From an uncultured Crocinitomix sp. (lineage in GTDB: Bacteria; Bacteroidota; Bacteroidia; Flavobacteriales_D; Crocinitomicaceae), in contig CAKZON010000054.1 of assembly GCA_937136425.1 (NCBI GenBank), positions 47,392-111,391 on the forward strand: a DNA stretch of 64,000 bases, read 5' to 3'. Below the pieces are notes generated by a model. That model saw only the letters and a program-made list of their open reading frames with translations. It did no database searches and was not told the origin of the DNA. Numbering within the stretch: the first letter of the stretch is position 1; each line of letters starts with the position of its first letter. Position numbers and translations under genes: made by a program. Positions 9,043 to 17,341 of the stretch are shown in pieces.

Positions 9043-10167
9043 ATGGCATTTAAAAACTTAGGATTACCCCTTGTTTTATTAGACACATTAACTGAGCAAA
9101 ACTACACTGCTCCCTACGCTATTCAAGTCAAAGCAATACCTGCAATTTTAAATAATGAAGACCTTTTAGGAATTGCAAAAACTGGTTCGGGTAAAACAGC
9201 AAGTTATGTCCTCCCTATTCTGGCGCAAATGCTAAAGCGTCCAAAAGCAAAGAACAGACATGTTGATGTTTTAATATTGGTTCCTACTCGTGAACTTGCT
9301 GTACAAGTGCAAGACGTATTTTACCAGTTTTGTCATCATTTACCAGATAGCATTAAAGCTAAGGCTGTTTTTGGAGGAGTATCTATTAACCCACAAATGA
9401 TTGGGCTTCAAAATGTCAATATATTAGTGGCAACCCCAGGTCGATTGCTTGACTTAGTTCGTTCGAACGCCGTACATCTTTCAAACATTTCAACACTCGT
9501 TTTGGACGAAGCAGACAAAATGCTCAACCTTGGTTTTAAAGATGAAATGACTGCCATTTTTAAATTATTACCAGCTAAACGTCAAAACTTACTCTTCTCT
9601 GCCACTTTAAGCGCAGATCTTAATTCGATTAATGAAATAATTTTGAATAACCCTACGGTTGTTAAAATTGAAGAAGAAAAAGAAAACCTGGACTTGATTC
9701 ATCAAACCGGCTATTTTGTTGCTGCTGATAAAAAAGGCCCTCTACTTCGTCATCTGATTAAAAGTAAAGATTTGCAACAAGTTTTAATCTTTACAGCCTC
9801 TGTCTATAAAGCCGACAATGTTGCAAACAAATTGCGAAAAAATGGAATTGAAGCTGAAGCCGTGCACAGTAAAAAAAGTCAAGGTGCTCGTTTAAATGCA
9901 TTGAACGATTTTAAAGCAGGAAAAATAAGAGCCTTAGTAGCAACCGATTTATTGGCTCGTGGAATTGATATTGAACAATTGCCATGTGTTATTAATTATG
10001 AATTACCTCGTTCTCCTAAAGACTATGTACACCGTATTGGACGTACGGGGCGAGCAGGAAATGAAGGCCTAGCTATTACCTTAGTATCAGAAGAAGAAGA
10101 ACATCATTTCAAAATCATTCAAAAGAAAATGGGTAGGCAAGTTGAAATACTTGAGAGTGATTTATAA
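9043..10167 (+). CDS. DEAD-box RNA helicase (RhlE-like)
   Basis: ATP-dependent RNA helicase. All core motifs are in order: Q motif near Gln28, Walker A AKTGSGKT (45-52), PTRELA (81-86), TPGR (131-134), DEAD (155-158), SAT (186-188), ARGID in the second RecA domain and HRIGRTGRAG near the C-terminus. At 374 residues it consists of the two RecA domains with no basic C-terminal extension, so no hint of a specific RNA target is present. Likely acts in rRNA maturation or mRNA turnover. Single gene. Confidence 0.94.
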   Translation: MAFKNLGLPLVLLDTLTEQNYTAPYAIQVKAIPAILNNEDLLGIAKTGSGKTASYVLPILAQMLKRPKAKNRHVDVLILVPTRELAVQVQDVFYQFCHHLPDSIKAKAVFGGVSINPQMIGLQNVNILVATPGRLLDLVRSNAVHLSNISTLVLDEADKMLNLGFKDEMTAIFKLLPAKRQNLLFSATLSADLNSINEIILNNPTVVKIEEEKENLDLIHQTGYFVAADKKGPLLRHLIKSKDLQQVLIFTASVYKADNVANKLRKNGIEAEAVHSKKSQGARLNALNDFKAGKIRALVATDLLARGIDIEQLPCVINYELPRSPKDYVHRIGRTGRAGNEGLAITLVSEEEEHHFKIIQKKMGRQVEILESDL

Positions 10168-10237
10168 CTACAAAATTTTCTAATTCACACTTCCATTCTC
10201 CTTACATTTCAAAGGTCCATAATCCAACAGTTTTAGT

Positions 10238-10245
10238 TATCTTTG
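10238..10245 (+). promoter_or_regulatory. TAnnTTTG -7 promoter element
   Basis: TATCTTTG, 54 bases before the ATG at 10299. The -33 TTG is not clear at the expected distance. Confidence 0.4.
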
Positions 10246-10298
10246 GTATTAAGAGGTTTGCCCGTAATGGCTCACTTCAAAAACGTAATACCTACCCT

Positions 10299-11042
10299 AT
10301 GAAAAGATTTCTCTTCCCAATTGTCACAATGATCTTGTTGTTTACGGCAGGTTCATGTCAAGAACTAACACCTGAAGAAGCTTTTGATAAAGGTCAAAGA
10401 CAAGGTTATAGTCAAGGGCATGAAGATGGTTATGAAAAAGGCTTTAATGCAGGGTTTGATCAACCTAAAGAAGGGCTTTTATTATTTAATAATGTCAACC
10501 CTAATCTTTGGAAAACCACTTATATTATTAGTGTTATTACTATTATTTTTTCGTTGCTTTTGGTATTAAGAGCGGTTATGTACATAAACTATAACGCAAG
10601 CGAATGGAAAAAAACGTTAGCGAAATGGTTGGTTCTATTAGTAGGATTACTTGTTTCATATTTTATTGTGCCGCGAATCAACCTCATTTGGTTTTTCGAT
10701 CCTGGGTTCAATAAGTTCATTGGTTACCTAGTTTGTCTCATAGCCATTGTTGGAATTTATTTTGCAGGAAAAAAACTTTCGGTTCTTGTAAGTGAAAAAA
10801 GAACTGATGGAATGGATGTTATAATTATACTTATCACCAGTTTATTTCTTTGGTTTATTACCTATATCGTAATTAATGGACAATATTTATTTGGACATAC
10901 AGCACTGTTTGGACACCACTTAATTATTTGCTTTGCTATTGGTATTATTGCTTTCAACATTCATTTATTACTAATAAGTGAACCTACACCTGAAGAAGAT
11001 ACTAACCGAATACTTAATCACGACGAAGTAAAAGAAAAATAA
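10299..11042 (+). CDS. Lipobox-type membrane protein with Gly-every-fourth-residue repeats
   Basis: 247 residues, not assigned to a named family. The N-terminus resembles a lipoprotein signal (FTAGSC, Cys20). Residues 31-53 contain six glycines exactly four residues apart (32, 36, 40, 44, 48, 52) with Tyr/Phe after four of them, a Yae1-like GYxxGxxDGYxxGF helix repeat. Five or so transmembrane segments follow (about 68-92, 107-128, 140-160, 175-195, 205-228). If the Cys is lipidated this would be a lipidated polytopic protein, which is unusual. Single gene, function unknown. Confidence 0.65.
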   Translation: MKRFLFPIVTMILLFTAGSCQELTPEEAFDKGQRQGYSQGHEDGYEKGFNAGFDQPKEGLLLFNNVNPNLWKTTYIISVITIIFSLLLVLRAVMYINYNASEWKKTLAKWLVLLVGLLVSYFIVPRINLIWFFDPGFNKFIGYLVCLIAIVGIYFAGKKLSVLVSEKRTDGMDVIIILITSLFLWFITYIVINGQYLFGHTALFGHHLIICFAIGIIAFNIHLLLISEPTPEEDTNRILNHDEVKEK

Positions 11043-11162
11043 AGCATAAGCTAATCCTCCAAAAATCATTGTGTTAATTGTATCTATTGATTATTAATTG
11101 TCAAATTACTATCAATTGGACTTTCTTATTGTTAATTTCGCGCACACATTAAAATTACTGTT

Positions 11163-12350
11163 GTGGATATACCAAAAATTGTATTAAAACCTGGAAAAGA
11201 CAAATCTATCGTTAGAAAACACCCTTGGGTATTTTCAGGAGCCATTAAAGAACAAATTGGTGAAATAACAGAAGGGAGTTTTGTAGAAGTAGTAGCGAAC
11301 AAAGGGCGTCACCTTGGATATGGACATTACCAAAATGGTAGTATTATGGTTCGTGTTTTGCTTTTTGATAAAGAAGAACTTACTGATAACCTGTATGAGC
11401 AAAGAATTGCATCTGCATGGGCGTTGCGAACTTCATTAGGTTTAGTGGATTCAGAAGAAACCAATATTTTCAGATTAATCCATGCCGAGGGAGATTTCTT
11501 GCCTGGTTTAATCATTGATCATTATGCAGGACACTTAGTTGTACAATGTCATAGTATTGGAATGTATAAGGACATTGACAAAATTAAGGATGCACTTTTA
11601 TCTGTTATTGGAGATAAAGTAAATTCAATTTATTTAAAGTGTACAGGAACTTTACCTAAAACCTACACAGATTATACTGGCGACCGTTGGTTGCACAATG
11701 AGGTTGAAACACCGCAAATAGCACTCGAATACGGAAATAAATTTGCTATTAACTGGGTAACAGGTCAAAAAACAGGCTTTTTTATTGACCAACGTGAAAA
11801 CAGAAAACTATTGAGCAGATACTCAAAGGGAAAAAAAGTTTTAAATACGTTTTGTTATTCAGGAGGCTTCTCTGTTTTTGCATTAAATGCTGGTGCCACT
11901 TTAGCACACTCATTAGATGCTTCGCAAAAAGCCATTGATTTAACAGACGAAAATATTGAACTCGGTAATTTTGAAGAAGGCAAACACAAATCTATCGTGG
12001 CAGATGCAATGGATTATATTAAAGATTTGCCAGAAGATTATGATGTTATCGTATTAGATCCTCCTGCATTTGCAAAGCACCGCAGCGCAAAGCACAACGC
12101 AATTCAAGGTTATAAACGTTTAAATGCACATGCCATGCGACAAATTAAACCTGGCGGAATCATTTTTACTTTCAGTTGCTCACAAGTTGTAGACAAAACA
12201 TTATTTACCAATACAGTTATTGCAGCCTCTATTGCTGCAGAACGAAAAGTGCGAATTTTAGAACAACTTCACCAACCTGCTGACCACCCAATTAGTTCAA
12301 CACACCCAGAGGGTGAATATTTAAAAGGCTTGGTTATCCAAGTCGAGTAA
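11163..12350 (+). CDS. rlmI: Class I SAM-dependent rRNA (cytosine-C5) methyltransferase, RlmI-like
   Basis: 23S rRNA m5C methyltransferase of the RlmI family. An N-terminal PUA domain (about 1-75, HPWVFSGAI) is followed by a linker beta domain and a Rossmann methyltransferase domain (about 190-395) with TGQKTGFFIDQRENR, the SAM-binding LNTFCYSGGFSVFA, the LDPPAF motif and FTFSCSQ, whose Cys is the catalytic nucleophile. Length 395 is normal. Start is GTG at 11163, giving DIPKIVLKPG immediately before the PUA domain. Four bases separate it from the MATE gene. Confidence 0.9.
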   Translation: MDIPKIVLKPGKDKSIVRKHPWVFSGAIKEQIGEITEGSFVEVVANKGRHLGYGHYQNGSIMVRVLLFDKEELTDNLYEQRIASAWALRTSLGLVDSEETNIFRLIHAEGDFLPGLIIDHYAGHLVVQCHSIGMYKDIDKIKDALLSVIGDKVNSIYLKCTGTLPKTYTDYTGDRWLHNEVETPQIALEYGNKFAINWVTGQKTGFFIDQRENRKLLSRYSKGKKVLNTFCYSGGFSVFALNAGATLAHSLDASQKAIDLTDENIELGNFEEGKHKSIVADAMDYIKDLPEDYDVIVLDPPAFAKHRSAKHNAIQGYKRLNAHAMRQIKPGGIIFTFSCSQVVDKTLFTNTVIAASIAAERKVRILEQLHQPADHPISSTHPEGEYLKGLVIQVE

Positions 12351-12354
12351 TTTC

Positions 12355-13698
12355 ATGAAGAAATACACTTACAGTGCAATATTAAAAATCACCGCGCCCT
12401 TAATGTTGGGTACATTTGTGCAATCAATTGTCACATTTACGGATGCGGTATTTGTAAGTGAATTAGGAGGAGTTGCAATTGGTGCTTTCGGAAACGGAAG
12501 CCTAGTCTATATTTCTTTATTTATGTTTTGCCGCGGATTGGCAGATGGCGTGCAAATTACAGTCGCCAATAAAGATGGAGCGGGTGAAACATCTGCTATT
12601 GGCGCCACTTTGTTTAATGCGCAAATTTATCAACTCTTTTTAAGCAGTATTCTTTTCACCGCTTTGTTTCTATTTGGAGAAACCATAATTATTGGTCTTT
12701 CAGAATCAAAAGATATTGGACAAGCAATGATAGACTTTATTAATGTTCGTGGTTGGGGACTTTTTTTTGCGGCCCAGCACATGGCATTAGTTGGCTTTTT
12801 TATTGGATTGGGTAGAACCAATATTATTCTTATTTCAGCACTAATAATTGCCGTATGCAACATCTTCTTGGATTACCTATTTATTAATGGAAATTTAGGC
12901 ATGCCCGCCCTTGGCTTGCAAGGTGCGCCATTAGCATCTTCCATTTCAGAATTTGTAGGCTTTGTCTTTTTATTAATCTACCTGATTAAAACTCCTGCAT
13001 TAAAAAAATATGGTTATCAGCAATTGCGGAAAAAACTGAATCTAAAACGTCACCTTAGTTTACTTAAGTTGAGTTACCCGCTAATGCTTCAAGGAGTGCT
13101 TTCTTTAAGCACTTGGTTGGTGTTCTTTACCTTGATAGAACATATGGGAACAGAAGCGCTGGAAGCTGCCAACAATATTAAGTATATGTACTTTTTGGCA
13201 TTTGTGCCTTTATTTGGATTTGGTGCTGCTACACGTACAATAGTTAGTAATTTGGTTGGACAAGGAGAAAAGAAAATTATTCCAAAAATTCAGCGAAGAA
13301 TCATATTACTCTCTGTTCTTTTTATTGTGGTTTTCTTCCATGGGGCCCTGCTTTATCCAGAAACACTAATAAGAATGGTTGATCATAATCCAGAACTTGA
13401 TCCGCAAGTATTACAGAACAGTGTATATATTTTAAAGTTTATTAGCGGATCTATTTTTATATATTCTTTTGCTGTGGTCTATTTTAATTCTGTAGCAGGA
13501 CTAGGAGAAACAAAAATGACCTTTATTGTAGAAGTAATTGCAATAGCACTTTACTTAGTAGGTTGCTATTATTTTATCTACCTATGGGAGTGGGATATTA
13601 AAGATGTTTGGTGGGTTGAGTATATTTATTTCTGTTCATTAGGCCTATTCAGTTTTATCTATTTATTATATTATCGAAAAAAAAGCGTGCATGAGTGA
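12355..13698 (+). CDS. MATE family efflux transporter
   Basis: Twelve-helix multidrug and toxin extrusion transporter, exporting cationic compounds in exchange for Na+ or H+. The 447 residues show the two-bundle pattern, with the LMLGTFVQSIVTFTDAVFVS start and a matching second-half PLMLQGVLSLSTWLVFFTLIE segment. Closest in look to the DinF/NorM-like branch; substrate cannot be assigned. It lies between rlmI and fmt and overlaps fmt by 8 bases, so the three genes are a unit although their roles differ. Confidence 0.9.
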   Translation: MKKYTYSAILKITAPLMLGTFVQSIVTFTDAVFVSELGGVAIGAFGNGSLVYISLFMFCRGLADGVQITVANKDGAGETSAIGATLFNAQIYQLFLSSILFTALFLFGETIIIGLSESKDIGQAMIDFINVRGWGLFFAAQHMALVGFFIGLGRTNIILISALIIAVCNIFLDYLFINGNLGMPALGLQGAPLASSISEFVGFVFLLIYLIKTPALKKYGYQQLRKKLNLKRHLSLLKLSYPLMLQGVLSLSTWLVFFTLIEHMGTEALEAANNIKYMYFLAFVPLFGFGAATRTIVSNLVGQGEKKIIPKIQRRIILLSVLFIVVFFHGALLYPETLIRMVDHNPELDPQVLQNSVYILKFISGSIFIYSFAVVYFNSVAGLGETKMTFIVEVIAIALYLVGCYYFIYLWEWDIKDVWWVEYIYFCSLGLFSFIYLLYYRKKSVHE

Positions 13699-14647
13699 GA
13701 AAATAGTCTTTATGGGAACACCTGATTTTGCGGTGGAATCATTAAAACAAATTATTGAGAATGGTGAAAATGTAGCAGCTGTTGTTACCAGTCCTGACAG
13801 ACCAGCAGGCCGTGGACAACAATTGCGTGAATCTGCTGTAAAGCAATTTGCAGTATCGCAAAACATCCCTGTACTACAACCAGAGAAATTAAAGGCCGAG
13901 GAATTTATTACCGCCCTAAAAGATATTAACGCTGACCTTTTTGTTGTTGTTGCTTTTAGAATGTTGCCTGAAGTTGTTTGGGACATGCCTGCAAAAGGCA
14001 CTATTAACCTACACGGTTCTTTATTACCAAAGTATCGTGGGGCTGCACCAATTAATTGGGCAGTTATTAATGGCGATAAAGAAACTGGCGCAACCACCTT
14101 TTTTATTGAAAAGGAAATTGATACTGGAAAAATTATTGATAATGTTAAAATTCCAATTGGTGATGAAGACAGTGCCGGATCCATCCACGATAAATTAATG
14201 GTTGCCGGAGCCACCTTATTAACTAAAACCATACGTGAAATATTTAATGGCACCGCAACCGCAAAAGATCAAGCAGATTTATTGGCGGAATCAGAATTAA
14301 AGCATGCGCCTAAAATATTTAAACCCGACTGTAAAATCAATTGGGACGATTCTACTGCAAACATCTATAATAAAATAAGAGGTTTGTCTCCTTACCCAGC
14401 TGCATGGACAGCATTGCAACCTGAGGAAGGAAAAACAAAGTCATTAAAAATATTTCAAACAAAACCAATTGTTGATGGTAATAACCATGCAGGGGAAATT
14501 GCTTTAAAAGAAGATGGTCTTTATTTTGGAACAAATGACGGATGGTTGAAAATAGAACATTTACAGTTAGAGGGTAAAAAACGAATGCCAAGCGACCAAT
14601 TTGTGCAAGGCTTTAAATTTGACGCTTATAGTTTGGTGATTCATTAA
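13691..14647 (+). CDS. fmt: Methionyl-tRNA formyltransferase
   Basis: Transfers a formyl group from 10-formyl-tetrahydrofolate to initiator Met-tRNA. The catalytic triad is intact: Asn106 and His108 in TINLHGSLLPKYRG and Asp144 in EKEIDTGKII, at the same numbers as in the E. coli enzyme. The C-terminal tRNA-binding domain (about 205-318) is complete, total 318 residues. ATG at 13691 lies inside the end of the MATE gene (8-base overlap), suggesting translational coupling. Confidence 0.96.
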   Translation: MSEKIVFMGTPDFAVESLKQIIENGENVAAVVTSPDRPAGRGQQLRESAVKQFAVSQNIPVLQPEKLKAEEFITALKDINADLFVVVAFRMLPEVVWDMPAKGTINLHGSLLPKYRGAAPINWAVINGDKETGATTFFIEKEIDTGKIIDNVKIPIGDEDSAGSIHDKLMVAGATLLTKTIREIFNGTATAKDQADLLAESELKHAPKIFKPDCKINWDDSTANIYNKIRGLSPYPAAWTALQPEEGKTKSLKIFQTKPIVDGNNHAGEIALKEDGLYFGTNDGWLKIEHLQLEGKKRMPSDQFVQGFKFDAYSLVIH

Positions 14648-14657
14648 TCTTATACTT

Positions 14658-15059
14658 ATGAAAAAAATTATCCTTTTTATAATTATCATATTTGGGTTTC
14701 AAGGAATCAGTCAGGACGTATATAAGCTAAAGAAAGAAAAGCCAAATGAAACATACGATAACATTCATGTTCAAAAGATTTCTGACTCACCAGAACAAAC
14801 AACTTTTCTGATTTGGATAAAAAATAGTGTAAAGCTTCATAAACATGCTCACCATGCCGAAAACATATATGTAATCTCAGGAAAAGGTGAAATGACAATT
14901 GGTGACGAAAAACTCGTCATTAAAAAAGGAGACTTTTTCACCATTCCAAAAAACACTCCACATGGTTTAGAAGTGCTCTCATCCGCGCCTGTAAAAGTAT
15001 TATCAATTCAATCTCCTCAATTTAAAGGAGTGGATAGAATCTTTATTAACAAGGGCTAA
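14658..15059 (+). CDS. Secreted cupin-domain protein
   Basis: 133 residues: signal peptide (MKKIILFIIIIFGFQGISQ) followed by one cupin barrel with LHKHAHHAENIYVISGKGEM (metal-ligand histidines and Glu) and PKNTPHGLEV (third histidine). It probably binds a metal in the periplasm; enzymatic role unknown. Starts 10 bases after fmt and may be the last gene of the rlmI-MATE-fmt unit. Confidence 0.78.
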   Translation: MKKIILFIIIIFGFQGISQDVYKLKKEKPNETYDNIHVQKISDSPEQTTFLIWIKNSVKLHKHAHHAENIYVISGKGEMTIGDEKLVIKKGDFFTIPKNTPHGLEVLSSAPVKVLSIQSPQFKGVDRIFINKG

Positions 15060-15155
15060 ACCTAGTAAAACCCACGTAAATAGGCGTTTTTAGGTGCACT
15101 TATCAACATTTTGCCGATTTTATTAACAAAATCACCCTGTTTTTGCCTGTATTCC

Positions 15156-15185
15156 TTGCAGGATAAGGATTTAAAGATATATTTG
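15156..15185 (+). promoter_or_regulatory. Promoter of the HU gene
   Basis: TTG (15156-15158) is separated by 19 bases from TATATTTG (15178-15185), a full match to the Bacteroidota -33/-7 arrangement TTG-N19-TAnnTTTG. The HU ATG follows 39 bases downstream. Confidence 0.6.
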
Positions 15186-15224
15186 TCTCGACATTAATTT
15201 TTTAACCATAAAATAAATTTGATT

Positions 15225-15497
15225 ATGAACAAATCAGAATTAGTAGATGCAATGGCATCACACTCAGGATTATCAAAAGCTGACTCAAAAAGAGCTTTAG
15301 ACGCGTTAACAACTTCTGTTGAAGGTGCTTTGAAAAAAGGAGATAAAGTTTCTTTAGTTGGATTCGGATCTTTCTCTATCTCTAAGAGAGCTGCAAGAAC
15401 TGGTAGAAACCCTCAAACTGGGAAAGAAATCAAAATTGCTGCTAAGAACGTTGTTAAGTTCAAAGCTGGAGCTGATCTTTCTGGAAAAGTAAACTAA
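15225..15497 (+). CDS. HU family DNA-binding protein
   Basis: Histone-like DNA-bending protein, 90 residues, the standard HU length. Conserved features: MNKSELVDAMA N-terminus, LVGFGSF hinge and the beta-arm TGRNPQTGKEIKIAA with the intercalating RNPQTG tip. Two extra codons upstream (TTG at 15219) are possible, but ATG at 15225 gives the normal N-terminus. A strong terminator follows and its own promoter precedes it, so it is monocistronic. Confidence 0.95.
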   Translation: MNKSELVDAMASHSGLSKADSKRALDALTTSVEGALKKGDKVSLVGFGSFSISKRAARTGRNPQTGKEIKIAAKNVVKFKAGADLSGKVN

Positions 15498-15507
15498 GAA
15501 AGTACTT

Positions 15508-15678
15508 CTAGATATTTATCCCCTTGCGACATTGTCGTGAGGGGATTTTTATTTTAGGAGGATTCCTGTTCTGTTTTATCGTCCTAAAACGATCAGGATA
15601 ACACCACATAAAAAATAATATTGATGCTATAAGGATGGCTATTCCAAAAAAGGTTAGTTCAAACCTCAAAGACATCAT
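15508..15678 (-). CDS. Possible 56-residue single-span membrane peptide
   Basis: ATG-started frame on the minus strand between HU and trmH. The product begins MMSLRFEL, has one convincing transmembrane helix (about 8-27, ending FFMWCYP) and a basic tail (DRFRTIKQNRNPPKIKIPSR). The positive-inside layout looks protein-like, but the 3' third reads through the HU terminator stem, there is no recognised homologue, and its start lies next to the trmH promoter. It may be chance. Confidence 0.3.
   Translation of the reverse strand: MMSLRFELTFFGIAILIASILFFMWCYPDRFRTIKQNRNPPKIKIPSRQCRKGINI
15518..15551 (+). terminator. Rho-independent terminator of the HU gene
   Basis: A long hairpin with CCCCTTGCGACA paired against TGTCGTGAGGGG, followed by a T-rich tract; one of the strongest in the window. 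Confidence 0.9.
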
Positions 15679-15686
15679 TCATTTTC

Positions 15687-15694
15687 TACATTTG
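15687..15694 (+). promoter_or_regulatory. -7 element of trmH, only 4 bases before its ATG
   Basis: TACATTTG matches TAnnTTTG. The ATG is at 15699, so transcription would begin at or beside the start codon, implying a leaderless message. No clear -33 TTG. Confidence 0.45.
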
Positions 15695-15698
15695 CATT

Positions 15699-16391
15699 AT
15701 GGAAAAAGAAAAATGGTTGCTCGAAAAGTTCTATGAGCATATTTCAGATAATAAAAAAGAAAAGTTTGATTCAATCATTCAAGACAGAACACGTTACGTA
15801 ACTGTTGTACTTGAAAACATTTTTCAGCCCCATAATGCCGCAGCAGTTCTAAGGTCATGCGACTGTTTTGGTGTGCAAGATGTCCATGTTATTGAAAATG
15901 ACAATGAATACGCACCAAATAAAGACATTGACATGGGCTCTTCAAAATGGCTCAACCTTAATCGCTATAATACCAAAGAAGAAAATACAATTGACTGTTT
16001 GAATGCTTTAAAAGCAAAAGGATATAAAATTGTAGCCACTACCCCACATACTGATGATTGCCAAATAGAAGAACTTCCATTAGACCAACCAGTTGCTTTA
16101 CTTTTTGGTACGGAAGCTACTGGATTGACAGAAACAGCTATGGAACATGCTGATGCATTTGTAAAATTACCCATGTATGGCTTTACAGAAAGTTATAATA
16201 TTTCAGTTTCTGTAGCGCTGGCACTTTTTAGCGTAACAGAACGCATGCGTGGCAACAAAGATTTAAACTGGGAATTAAGTGAAGATGATCAAGTAGCGAT
16301 AAAATTGGAGTGGGCAAAAAAAGTGGTAAAACACAGTGGCAAGGTAGAGAAAATTTTGAACGAGCGATTTGAAGGAAATTCGCAAGAATAA
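15699..16391 (+). CDS. trmH: SpoU-class tRNA (guanosine-2'-O)-methyltransferase TrmH
   Basis: SPOUT-fold enzyme that 2'-O-methylates G18 of tRNA. All three SpoU motifs are present: motif 1 with NIFQPHNAAAVLRSCDCFG (catalytic Arg), motif 2 LLFGTEATGLTE and motif 3 KLPMYGFTESYNISVSVA. The 230 residues and the extra C-terminal helix fit TrmH rather than RlmB. A promoter-like element lies directly before the ATG. Confidence 0.9.
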   Translation: MEKEKWLLEKFYEHISDNKKEKFDSIIQDRTRYVTVVLENIFQPHNAAAVLRSCDCFGVQDVHVIENDNEYAPNKDIDMGSSKWLNLNRYNTKEENTIDCLNALKAKGYKIVATTPHTDDCQIEELPLDQPVALLFGTEATGLTETAMEHADAFVKLPMYGFTESYNISVSVALALFSVTERMRGNKDLNWELSEDDQVAIKLEWAKKVVKHSGKVEKILNERFEGNSQE

Positions 16392-16469
16392 CCACTCATA
16401 ACCAGAGGTTAACATAAAATAGCTCCCGCACTAAAATAAGACATTTCAAAAAAAATAGTACCTTTTCGC

Positions 16470-17303
16470 ATGTCCTTAACAAATTGCAAAAACTGTAAAC
16501 AGGAAATTTCAGATGCAGATAAGTATTGTACCCAATGCGGTGGAAAAATTATTCGTGAACGTATTACCTTTAAAACGCTAATTGCAGATGCATTTTGGCG
16601 AGCTATTGGTTGGGACAATAAGTATCTTAAAACTGTTCATCATTTAATTATTAAACCAGACGTAATTCTTGGGGCATACATCAACGGTGTGCGGAAGAGA
16701 TACGTAAATCCAATTGCTTTTTTTGCCATTGGAATGACCATTTCATTGATTACGTTCAATGTTTTTCAAGAACATTTTTTAGAACTTTCGGGTGTTGCAG
16801 GTGTAGAGATTGATGAGGACTTTGAATTGCCCGCAGAATCTGCCGTATCTTTTGGAACGGGAGATATGCCTCCAGAAACTGAAGAATCTGTAAAGCTTCA
16901 AATGCAAGCAATTGCATATATTCAAACTACGATATTAAAATATTTTAATATTTATTCTTTTGCTCTTTTACCATTATATGCATTTGTTGGTTTTTTAGTT
17001 TTCCGAAAACAGAACAACTATACCGAACATTTAATAATCAATGCTTATTTGCAAGGCTTTCTATTCCTCTGGACGACATCATTTTTCTTAATAACGCTAG
17101 TGGCATTTGAAAGTTTATACAACTACTCTATTGTACTTACCATATTCTTTTATCAATACGCCTATGCTAAATTGTATAAACTAAGTTTTGGACAAAGCAT
17201 TTTATACCTTTTAAAATTTCTTGGAATTGGGATTATCCTAATGCTAATATTGGTAATTATATCAGTAGGAATTGGAATTGCGATTGCTGCAAGTGGAGGA
17301 TAA
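16470..17303 (+). CDS. DUF3667 domain membrane protein with zinc-ribbon start
   Basis: 277 residues. The N-terminus is a four-cysteine ribbon, CKNCKQEISDADKYCTQCG (about 4-22), then the DUF3667 signature ending NGVRKRYVNPIAFFAIG near residue 85, and four or five transmembrane helices (about 83-100, 150-175, 187-210, 215-235, 245-270). Members of this Bacteroidota family have no established function. Monocistronic; convergent with hutF. Confidence 0.85.
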   Translation: MSLTNCKNCKQEISDADKYCTQCGGKIIRERITFKTLIADAFWRAIGWDNKYLKTVHHLIIKPDVILGAYINGVRKRYVNPIAFFAIGMTISLITFNVFQEHFLELSGVAGVEIDEDFELPAESAVSFGTGDMPPETEESVKLQMQAIAYIQTTILKYFNIYSFALLPLYAFVGFLVFRKQNNYTEHLIINAYLQGFLFLWTTSFFLITLVAFESLYNYSIVLTIFFYQYAYAKLYKLSFGQSILYLLKFLGIGIILMLILVIISVGIGIAIAASGG

Positions 17304-17341
17304 TTCTAAACCAATTATAAAGTCGGCTTAATTATTTACAC

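Noticed and set aside
13666..14253. 195-codon minus-strand frame opposite fmt
   Set aside because: fmt on the plus strand has all catalytic residues; the antisense frame has no domain.
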